8,456 nucleotides of DNA, taken from Clostridia bacterium. Lineage in GTDB: Bacteria > Bacillota > Clostridia > Oscillospirales > CAG-272. Under the pieces are notes generated by a model. It worked only from the letters and a program-made list of their open reading frames with translations, ran no database searches and was not told the DNA's origin. The stretch is taken from positions 1-8,456 of the forward strand of contig JAFOAB010000134.1 in the NCBI GenBank assembly GCA_017382555.1, written 5' to 3'. Positions 1 to 5,182 of the stretch are shown here, one piece after another (the first letter of the stretch is position 1; every line of letters begins with the position of its first letter). A program made the translations under genes and the position numbers.

Positions 1-36
1 CGAGGATGACACGCAGGCGGTTTTTTCAATATTCGA

Positions 37-1335
37 TTACTTAGTTCTTCTCTCTTCCGCTTCCGCCAGCTTAGCATGACGGCGCATCTTCACTTCGTCG
101 GACATAGGCTTAATATCGCCTGCTGCCTTGAGTGCCTGACGGGTCATAACGGGGCCGAATACCTCGTATATGAGAACGGCAAAGAGGGTGATGTTACGGA
201 TGAGGGTTCCCTGCGCGCCTATCTGCATTGCGATAGAGCACATACCGAGCGCAACGCCCGCCTGAGGGAACAGGGTGATACCGAGGTACTTGCAGATCTC
301 GGGGGAGCACTTGGTTGCCTTTGCACTTGCGAAGGTACCGAAGTACTTACCGAGGCAACGGAACGCTATGTAAACAAGACCGATTACGATGATCGCCCAG
401 TCGGTAAACACGTCAAGCTCCAGCTCCGCACCGCTAAGCACGAAGAACGTAGCGAAGAGGGGGGAGGTCCACTTGTCGGATGCCGCCATAAGATCGTGGG
501 AAAGGGGACAGATGTTGCAGAACACGGTTCCGAGCATCATACATACAAGCAGAGAGGAGAAGGATACGTGTACGGGGCCAACGTGGAAGTCAACCATAGA
601 GATTGCGGCGGTAAGGAATACTGCGGCAATAGTGAGGTTGAGACGGTTGGTATTGGAGTTGAAGAGCTTCTCAAGCTGAGTAAGCACCCAACCCATGATA
701 GCACCGAGCAGGAGGGAGAGGATGATCTCCACTATGGGGTTTACGATGATGGAGAAAAGATCCACCTGACCGCTTACGAGGGTCTTGGAGATACCGAAGG
801 AAACCGCAAAAACGATAAGACCTACGGCATCGTCGAGAGCAACGATGGGCAGAAGGAGATTGGTAAGGGGTCCCTTTGCCTTGTACTGACGAACGACCAT
901 AAGGGTTGCGGCAGGTGCGGTTGCGGTTGCGATAGCACCGAGGGTGATGAGCTGGGGAACGGTGAGCTTATCGGGCATCAGCAGATGCATACCGAAAAGC
1001 GCGAGGTCAACGAAGAGAGCGGCAACGAGCGCCTGGAAAATACCGATGGTAAATGCCTGCTTACCCGTCTTCTTCAGCTCCTCGACACGGAACTCGTTAC
1101 CGATGGAGAATGCAATGAAGCCGAGCGCAACCTCGGAGATCAGACCGAGAGCGGCAACAGCCTCGCCGGTGGGGAAGCCGAGACCGTCAATACCGAGAGC
1201 GCCGAGGCAGTAAGGGCCAATCAGCACGCCCGCAATAAGATACGCGGTAACGGCAGGTAATTTAAACGGCTTGAACGCGCGTGTCATCAAAAGACCGCCA
1301 AGCAACGCTATGGACACGGAAAGTAATGTACTCAC
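37..1335 (-). CDS. CPA2-family cation:proton antiporter (Na+/H+ or K+/H+ exchanger)
   Basis: A 432-residue integral membrane protein with about twelve hydrophobic segments, matching the Na+/H+ exchanger domain of the CPA2 superfamily. It should exchange cytoplasmic Na+ or K+ for external protons. The unwound-helix motif ATATAPAATL is at residues 136-145, and the ion-binding pair LDDA places two aspartates at 168 and 169. An Asp-Asp pair is the pattern of electrogenic antiporters such as NapA, whereas electroneutral ones usually have Asn-Asp. It ends in a short, charged cytoplasmic tail (about 415-432) and has no RCK/TrkA-N domain, unlike KefB/KefC. The start is GTG: it is preceded 8 bases upstream by AAAGGAAG and begins exactly at the first membrane helix; the next Met (residue 17) would cut that helix. 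It stands alone, with its own promoter and a structured leader. The transported cation cannot be read from sequence. Confidence 0.9.
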   Translation of the reverse strand: MSTLLSVSIALLGGLLMTRAFKPFKLPAVTAYLIAGVLIGPYCLGALGIDGLGFPTGEAVAALGLISEVALGFIAFSIGNEFRVEELKKTGKQAFTIGIFQALVAALFVDLALFGMHLLMPDKLTVPQLITLGAIATATAPAATLMVVRQYKAKGPLTNLLLPIVALDDAVGLIVFAVSFGISKTLVSGQVDLFSIIVNPIVEIILSLLLGAIMGWVLTQLEKLFNSNTNRLNLTIAAVFLTAAISMVDFHVGPVHVSFSSLLVCMMLGTVFCNICPLSHDLMAASDKWTSPLFATFFVLSGAELELDVFTDWAIIVIGLVYIAFRCLGKYFGTFASAKATKCSPEICKYLGITLFPQAGVALGMCSIAMQIGAQGTLIRNITLFAVLIYEVFGPVMTRQALKAAGDIKPMSDEVKMRRHAKLAEAEERRTK

Positions 1336-1343
1336 AAAAATCG

Positions 1344-1351
1344 CTTCCTTT
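1344..1351 (-). promoter_or_regulatory. Ribosome binding site of the antiporter (supports a GTG start)
   Basis: Reading the minus strand, AAAGGAAG lies 8 bases before the GTG at 1335. It is the only Shine-Dalgarno-like sequence close to the start and decides for GTG over the internal Met codon. Confidence 0.65.
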
Positions 1352-1363
1352 ATATATATTATA

Positions 1364-1406
1364 GAGCCGCTTTGGGCATAAAAAATTGCCCCTTTTTACG
1401 CGGCTC
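1364..1406 (-). ncRNA. Nested-hairpin leader RNA upstream of the antiporter, possible riboswitch aptamer
   Basis: On the minus strand, GAGCCGC (1406-1400) pairs with GCGGCTC (1370-1364). Inside it GGGCA (1391-1387) pairs with TGCCC (1378-1374) across an A/T-only loop. An asymmetric internal loop separates the stems (GTAAAAAG on one side, AAA on the other). The structure lies between the predicted promoter and the ribosome binding site, so it would be transcribed as leader RNA. It is not a plain terminator, since no U-run follows the last arm. Compact ion-sensing leaders such as the Na+-I (DUF1646) and Li+ (nhaA-I) riboswitches are known upstream of antiporter genes. I cannot match this one to a consensus from memory, so a riboswitch identity is a hypothesis. 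A perfect TATAAT lies just downstream (1363-1358), so an alternative reading is that the hairpin lies upstream of a second promoter. Confidence 0.4.
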
Positions 1407-1410
1407 ATAT

Positions 1411-1439
1411 AGCATAACACCGCAGAACAGAAAAAGCAA
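1411..1439 (-). promoter_or_regulatory. Sigma-A type promoter for the antiporter
   Basis: On the minus strand a TTGCTT -35 box (1439-1434) and a TATGCT -10 box (1416-1411) are separated by exactly 17 bases. Initiation would fall near 1404, at the beginning of the leader hairpin, giving a leader of roughly 70 bases. A second candidate -10, TATAAT at 1363-1358, has no convincing -35 partner at the right spacing. Confidence 0.5.
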
Positions 1440-1552
1440 GTACTTTTTTGCATATTTTTGCGGTTTTTTTATAGAATTTTATGATAAAAACACACAAATA
1501 TGATAAATAGAGAGAAATCCACAAACAGTCGCATTGCGGCAAAACGGTGCAA

Positions 1553-1610
1553 ATTGTAGGGCGGGGTACAGCGGGGCCTTGTGGCGCGCGAATAGGCTTG
1601 CTCCCGCCGC
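1553..1610. repeat. Possible degenerate GC-rich intergenic repeat
   Basis: A G/C-rich stretch between the antiporter promoter and the first palindromic repeat. It reads like a decayed copy of the intergenic repeats of clostridial genomes that carry CTACAATT at one edge and interrupted GGGC/GCCC blocks. There is no second copy in the window to compare with, so this rests on general resemblance only. The neighbouring bases 1440-1552 are A/T-rich and I see nothing specific in them beyond the promoter. Confidence 0.2.
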
Positions 1611-1620
1611 AAAACGTCTC

Positions 1621-1727
1621 ACGCCCCGTGTCATCCTTGAGGGAGCGATAATTCGTGCCTTTTAGATGCTTCGCTACGCTCGAGCATGACAAAAAGGCGC
1701 GAACGCGACCGAAGGATCTCGGGGCGT
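1621..1727. repeat. Nested pair of TCATnCT/AGnATCT palindromic elements (copies 1 and 2)
   Basis: The outer copy has TCATCCT near its left end and AGGATCT near its right end (1713-1719), framed by a private inverted repeat ACGCCCCG (1621-1628) and CGGGGCGT (1720-1727). Inside it lies a second copy in opposite orientation (1664-1691), with AGATGCT and AGCATGA as ends, framed by TTCGTGCCTTTT (1652-1663) and AAAAGGCGCGAA (1692-1703), which pair with one wobble. The whole stretch can fold into a long two-tier hairpin. It has no coding potential that I trust. Confidence 0.7.
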
Positions 1728-1751
1728 TTGAGGAAAAAAGTTCCATAAAGA

Positions 1752-1856
1752 GAAAAATCGCCGTAGACGAGGCGCGGGCAGAAAAGCAAACCGAAGGCGT
1801 ACATAGCGTACGTCGAGGTGCTTTTCTGCCCGCAACGAAGTATACGGTGATTTTTC
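1752..1856 (-). terminator. Large palindrome at the 3' end of the ETF gene, probable terminator
   Basis: On the minus strand GAAAAATCACCGTA (1856-1843), which begins inside the TGA stop codon, pairs with TACGGCGATTTTTC (1765-1752) with one wobble. A perfect 15-bp inner stem follows (1819-1833 with 1774-1788), and the apex contains a further GTAC-centred inverted repeat (about 1799-1813). The last arm carries a TTTTT run, so intrinsic termination of the ETF transcript is plausible; the mirrored A/T ends could let it work in both directions. It is much larger than a usual terminator, which suggests a repeat element recruited for the job. Confidence 0.6.
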
Positions 1857-3219
1857 AGAAGCTTTCGACTATGCCGAAATCGGCATAATCAAAAATGCGC
1901 GACCCCTTATCGGGATTCCACGCGATGATCTTGCCCGCATTCTCGATTGCGCAGGTGTGGCGCACCGCACCCGATATGCCGATGGCGAGATATACCGCAG
2001 GCGCGGCATTTCTGCCGGTAAGACCTATTTGTGCGCTGTAGGGCATTTTGCCATCATCGACAAGCGGACGGGATGCACAAAGCTCCGCACCGTACTTGTC
2101 GGCAAGGGCCTTGACCTCGTCAAGTCTGTCCTCTATTCCCTTTCCCGCGGCAATGATGATGCCGCCTGCGCTGTCCGCACAGCGGACGGTTGCAGTTTGG
2201 GGACGGGTGACGCACTTGATCTTTGCAACCACGTTGCCGCTACGGGCGGGACGGTGCATAAACAGCGTTTCGCCATCCGTTTCAAGATCGGTGCAATCGG
2301 CACAGAGACCGCATCCGAGACGCGCGGAAAGGCGCGGCGCCGTTCTTCTGCCCCACAGATCTGCGGGCCAAAGCACCGCATCGGGGTCGAGACGCTTCAC
2401 CTCGGCACAGATATCCTCGAAATCCGTGCTTTCGATAACCGTTACCCTCTTTGCAAGCGCAAGCGCGCGTGCGTACGGCTTTTTGCCGACGGTAACGATG
2501 TGCTCCAGCTTGCTTTCCGCCTCGCGATATTCCTCCCTTTTCGCGCTTTCGCCCGCAAGGGACTCAAGCAATGCGGGAAGCTCCGCCGACGAAATAAAGG
2601 TGCAATGCCTTCTGCCCTTGTCGTTCTCCTCCACGGAAAGCACACGGGTGGGAGAGCCACCGAGACCGCAACGCGCGGGATCGGCACCTATATCATCGTT
2701 TGTAAGTATCTCGATATCCTTTTCGCGCGAGAAGATGGAGGGCGCACGGAGATTGCACATCCTCTCAAACGTGAGAAGCGCGGGAAGAGATGCCTCCTCC
2801 TCACCGAAGCGAGTGGTGCATTTTACACTTCCCTCTCCTATCTCCGGCAGCTGCATTACGTTTGTAAGGCAAGGAATGCCGAGCATCTCCGCAAGACAAG
2901 GTCCGACCTGACCCGTATCTCCGTCCGTGGTCTGACGGCCGCAGAATATCATATCATATTCCTCGCGCTTGACGGCAAGGGAGAGGATATAGGATGTCGC
3001 AAGAGTATCCGAGCCTGCGTAAACACGGTCGGAAAGCAGTATCACACGGTGTACACCAAGGCGGGTGAGCGCGCGAAGCGCTGTCTCCGCCGTTTTGGGG
3101 CACATCGAGATAACGGTGACCTCCGCATCCTTAACACGAAGCGCCGCCTCCAGCGCCGCCCCGTCAAAGGGATTGAGATCGCCTTCTATTATTTTTGCAA
3201 GTACAAGTATTTTGGGCAT
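1855..3219 (-). CDS. Single-chain electron transfer flavoprotein (EtfB-EtfA fusion)
   Basis: A 454-residue protein joining both ETF subunits, which normally are separate chains forming an FAD-carrying heterodimer that shuttles electrons between flavin dehydrogenases. Residues 1 to about 210 are EtfB-like: NPFDGAALEAALRVKD (16-31) and CGRQTTDGDTGQVGP (93-107). After a linker, about 250-355 is a short EtfA N-terminal domain, and 355-454 is the FAD-binding EtfA C-terminal domain with SRPLVDDG (383-390), QIGLTG (397-402), GISGAVRH (414-421) and IIAWNPD. It stops right after ADFGIVESF, about 15-20 residues earlier than typical EtfA, and the stop codon sits on a palindrome. The ATG at 3219 is chosen because AAGGAGG precedes it; an in-frame extension back to 3531 only translates repeats. 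The electron donor is unknown: no dehydrogenase is visible, though the degenerate CCG protein upstream hints at redox chemistry. The E. coli ygc cluster also pairs ETF-like proteins with an FGGY kinase, from memory. Confidence 0.85.
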   Translation of the reverse strand: MPKILVLAKIIEGDLNPFDGAALEAALRVKDAEVTVISMCPKTAETALRALTRLGVHRVILLSDRVYAGSDTLATSYILSLAVKREEYDMIFCGRQTTDGDTGQVGPCLAEMLGIPCLTNVMQLPEIGEGSVKCTTRFGEEEASLPALLTFERMCNLRAPSIFSREKDIEILTNDDIGADPARCGLGGSPTRVLSVEENDKGRRHCTFISSAELPALLESLAGESAKREEYREAESKLEHIVTVGKKPYARALALAKRVTVIESTDFEDICAEVKRLDPDAVLWPADLWGRRTAPRLSARLGCGLCADCTDLETDGETLFMHRPARSGNVVAKIKCVTRPQTATVRCADSAGGIIIAAGKGIEDRLDEVKALADKYGAELCASRPLVDDGKMPYSAQIGLTGRNAAPAVYLAIGISGAVRHTCAIENAGKIIAWNPDKGSRIFDYADFGIVESF

Positions 3220-3224
3220 TTTTG

Positions 3225-3231
3225 CCTCCTT
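3225..3231 (-). promoter_or_regulatory. Strong ribosome binding site fixing the ETF start
   Basis: AAGGAGG on the minus strand, five bases before the ATG at 3219. It directly abuts the end of the palindrome array (shared edge sequence GGGCACGAGAA), so the repeat and the translation signal are contiguous. Confidence 0.85.
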
Positions 3232-3252
3232 CTCGTGCCCGCAGGCATATCG

Positions 3253-3414
3253 TGCCTCGCTGTCATTCTCGAGCGAATTCGCCCGGATCCTTCGGTCGCT
3301 TTGCTCCCTCCTATCATCGACCGCAAGCGGTCGGCTCCCTTCGGTCGCGTCTATCTCGCTTACGCGAGATGCGTTTGGATGACAAGGCGAATGAAGCGAA
3401 GAATCTGCGAGGCA
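3253..3414. repeat. Nested pair of TCATnCT/AGnATCT palindromic elements (copies 3 and 6)
   Basis: The outer copy runs from TCATTCT (3263-3269) to AGAATCT (3400-3406), framed by TGCCTCGC (3253-3260) and GCGAGGCA (3407-3414). The inner copy is in opposite orientation: GGATCC at 3285-3290 and GGATGACA near 3378-3385, framed by ATTCGCC (3277-3283) and GGCGAAT (3386-3392). Its interior has two more hairpins: CGACCG with CGGTCG (3318-3333) and ATCTCGC with GCGAGAT (3353-3370). The whole unit takes the position of one spacer of array A. Confidence 0.75.
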
Positions 3415-3511
3415 TATCGCACCGCAGGTATATCGCGCCGCAGGCATATCGCACGCGTCAGCGTATATCGCTCCCTTGGAATATCGCAAATTCCGAAGGA
3501 ATTTATATCGC

Positions 3512-3534
3512 TGCGTGATGCTTTGCATCACGCA
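3512..3534 (-). other. Perfect hairpin across the FGGY kinase stop codon
   Basis: Ten paired bases with a three-base loop. The TGA stop (3530-3528) is in the first arm as transcribed. The second arm is followed by GCGATAT, not by a U-run, so it may protect the mRNA 3' end or slow ribosomes, but it is not a standard intrinsic terminator. Confidence 0.75.
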
Positions 3535-4997
3535 TGGTAAATCGGTGCCAACGCATCGTGAACGGCTTTATACTTTTCGAACATCTTTTCGTACTTTTCG
3601 GTGTTCTCGGGGTTGGGGAGAGTTTCGCTCTTTATTTCGGAGCACTTTGCAAGTGCGTCCTCGGGGGATGCGAAAACGCCCGTAGCGATACCCGCAAGCA
3701 TAGCGGAGCCGAAGGAGGAATCGCTTACGTTGCGTATTTGAAGCTTAATTCCGAGAGCATCGGAAACGATCTGGCGCCAGAGGGGAGACGCCGCACCGCC
3801 GCCGATTGCGGTTGCGTAATCGTCCATGGGGATATTGAGGCCGTCAAGCGCCTTCTTGCAGTCCATAAGGGAGAGTGCAACGCCCTCCAAAACCGCGCGG
3901 GTGAAGTGCGCCTTGGTATGGCCTGCGCGAATGCCGATAAAGGAGCCGCAGAGAGCGGGATCGGCATAGGGGGTAAGCTCGCCGTTTAAGTAGGGATGGT
4001 ACATAAGACCGTCACAGCCTACGGAGATCTTTTCCGCACCCTCGTCAAGCTCGCGGTAAGACATACAGCCGAGAGTGTCCCTGAACCAACGCAGAGAGGA
4101 AGCACAAGCCTTGGTTGCAGTACCGGGGTACCAAAGGCCGTTTGTGATGTGGCTGTAGTTAACAAGATGCACGGAGGGGTGCGCCTTGTCGGTAATAACG
4201 CAGATTCTGCCTGCGGTTGCAAGCTTGAGCGTTACGTTCTTCTTGTTTACGGCACCTGCGGCAAAAACCTCCGCAACCGTGTCCGTCATACCCGCAAGCA
4301 CGGGGCAGCCCTCCGCAATGCCGAGATCGGCAGCCGCAGTAGCGGAAACCTTACCGACGATGTCGGTGGGATCTGCAAGCTCGGGCAGCTGATCGAAGCG
4401 CACGCCCGCCATCTCGCAAAGCTCCTTCGACCACTCGTTTGTCAGGCAGTTGTAGAGCATACTTCCCTGCGCCTCGATGCGGTCGGTAACTCTGTCGCCG
4501 GTGATCTTCTGGCGCACGTAGTCCTTTGCGAACATAATGCGCTCGGTCTTTGCAAAAAGCTCCGGCTCGTTGTTCTTTACCCACAGAATCTGCGGGAGAG
4601 TCCAGATGGTATCAACGTTGTGAAGCGCCTGCTCGAAGATAAGAGAGCCGTGCTTTGCGCGAAGCTCCTTTACCTCGTTTACTGTGCGGGTGTCCGTCCA
4701 GTAGATAGCGGGGCGGACAGCCTTGCCGTCCTTATCGCACAGCACGGCGGTGTGGGTAGCCGCATCAAGGGAGAGGGCAAGGATATCCGTGGGTGCGGCG
4801 CCGCTTTTTTCCATAACGGCACGCACGTTTGCAACGGTAGCCTTGTACCAGTCCTCGGGGTCCTGCTCTGCACAGCCGGGCGCGGGATAATGCGTGGGAT
4901 ATTCATAGGTGGCGGTAGCGTATACCTTTCCGTCAACACCGAGAAGCGTTGCCTTCGACGCACCGCCGCCGAAATCTACACCAAGTAAGTATTTCAT
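3528..4997 (-). CDS. FGGY-family carbohydrate kinase (xylulokinase-like)
   Basis: A 489-residue cytoplasmic sugar kinase that should transfer phosphate from ATP to a sugar or polyol. The N-terminal ATP/phosphate motif is GVDFGGGASK (6-15), the glycine-rich variant of the usual D-x-G-T-[ST]-x-[KR]. PAIYWTDTRT is in the N-terminal substrate lobe. VTDRIEAQGSMLYN probably supplies the catalytic Asp. The C-terminal FGGY signature is GGGAASPLWRQIVSDALG. Length and ending are normal for xylulokinase-like members. I chose the ATG at 4997 because GAGGT precedes it and the family N-terminus starts there; 74 in-frame upstream codons only read through palindromic repeats. The substrate could be xylulose, ribulose or another polyol. 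It lies downstream of an iol-like operon but 400 bases away, so cotranscription is uncertain. The stop codon is in a perfect hairpin. Confidence 0.9.
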   Translation of the reverse strand: MKYLLGVDFGGGASKATLLGVDGKVYATATYEYPTHYPAPGCAEQDPEDWYKATVANVRAVMEKSGAAPTDILALSLDAATHTAVLCDKDGKAVRPAIYWTDTRTVNEVKELRAKHGSLIFEQALHNVDTIWTLPQILWVKNNEPELFAKTERIMFAKDYVRQKITGDRVTDRIEAQGSMLYNCLTNEWSKELCEMAGVRFDQLPELADPTDIVGKVSATAAADLGIAEGCPVLAGMTDTVAEVFAAGAVNKKNVTLKLATAGRICVITDKAHPSVHLVNYSHITNGLWYPGTATKACASSLRWFRDTLGCMSYRELDEGAEKISVGCDGLMYHPYLNGELTPYADPALCGSFIGIRAGHTKAHFTRAVLEGVALSLMDCKKALDGLNIPMDDYATAIGGGAASPLWRQIVSDALGIKLQIRNVSDSSFGSAMLAGIATGVFASPEDALAKCSEIKSETLPNPENTEKYEKMFEKYKAVHDALAPIYHA

Positions 4998-5001
4998 AAT
5001 T

Positions 5002-5006
5002 ACCTC
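5002..5006 (-). promoter_or_regulatory. Ribosome binding site of the FGGY kinase
   Basis: GAGGT on the minus strand a few bases before the ATG at 4997; it fixes the start and rules out the longer open frame through the repeats. Confidence 0.65.
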
Positions 5007-5011
5007 ATATC

Positions 5012-5110
5012 TTTTCGCGAGATCCTTCGCTTTGCGTTTTCCCTTCGTCATTCTCGAGCGTAGCGAAGAATCTAAGGGAAAACGCCTGCGCTCAAGGATG
5101 ACCGCGAAAA
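5012..5110. repeat. Nested pair of TCATnCT/AGnATCT palindromic elements (copies 4 and 5)
   Basis: The outer copy is framed by TTTTCGCG (5012-5019) and CGCGAAAA (5103-5110) and has AGATCCT and AGGATGA as ends, so its TCATCCT end reads on the minus strand. The inner copy (5048-5073) reads TCATTCT to AGAATCT on the plus strand and is framed by a perfect 12-bp inverted repeat, GCGTTTTCCCTT (5034-5045) and AAGGGAAAACGC (5074-5085). The inner 26-base core equals the reverse complement of the inner core at 1664-1689 except for two positions, which pair with each other. Confidence 0.8.
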
Positions 5111-5117
5111 CGTGAAA

Positions 5118-5159
5118 GATGCACAAGGATGCACAAATGCATCCTTGTGCATCTTTTTT
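5118..5159 (+). terminator. Perfect 16-bp hairpin with T-run, terminator-like on the plus strand
   Basis: GATGCACAAGGATGCA (5118-5133) pairs perfectly with 5138-5153 around a CAAA loop and is followed by six T on the plus strand. Read from the minus strand, the direction of all genes here, it is preceded by A6 and followed only by TTTC. It therefore fits termination of antisense transcription better than of the iol-like operon, unless it works weakly in both directions. The stem itself contains a short direct repeat, GATGCACAA and GATGCA. Confidence 0.6.
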
Positions 5160-5182
5160 AATGAATAATGAATAGAGTTTAT

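Larger units (their letters stand above)
3236..3534. repeat. GCGATAT/ATATCGC mini-palindrome array A
   Basis: On the plus strand ATATCG(C) occurs seven times, at 3247, 3414, 3430, 3446, 3465, 3481 and 3505. Every interval is a different self-complementary sequence: ACCGCAGGT (3421-3429), GCCGCAGGC (3437-3445), ACGCGTCAGCGT (3453-3464), TCCCTTGGA (3472-3480), AAATTCCGAAGGAATTT (3488-3504). The last is a perfect 10-bp hairpin, TGCGTGATGC and GCATCACGCA around TTT (3512-3534), containing the kinase stop codon. The 161-base interval 3253-3413 is the nested element listed separately. The 46 bases 3465-3510 match 5325-5370 of array B with one difference. The array fills almost the whole gap between the kinase and the ETF gene, and I found no promoter in it. 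Confidence 0.85.

Noticed and set aside
76..1260. Long plus-strand open frame opposite the antiporter
   Set aside because: It mirrors a well-supported membrane transporter and its translation is rich in Glu, Gly, Cys and His with no family motif. It is a shadow of the minus-strand gene; the same applies to the plus-strand frames opposite the ETF, kinases, iolB and aldolase.
1440..1552. Small gene or RNA in the A/T-rich stretch upstream of the antiporter promoter
   Set aside because: No open frame with a ribosome binding site and no stable fold stands out; the minus-strand frame covering 1405-1746 crosses a repeat and has no family features.
3220..3531. N-terminal extension of the ETF gene back to 3531
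   Set aside because: The 104 extra codons translate repeat array A, and the AAGGAGG site directly before the ATG at 3219 fixes the start.
3414..3534. CRISPR array
   Set aside because: The repeated unit is only seven bases, spacing is irregular (9 to 23 bases apart from one 161-base interval), and the spacers are palindromes, not unique foreign-like sequences.
3512..3534. Rho-independent terminator of the FGGY kinase
   Set aside because: The stem is perfect but is followed by GCGATATAAATT and not by a U-run; the same holds for the hairpin at 5373-5401.
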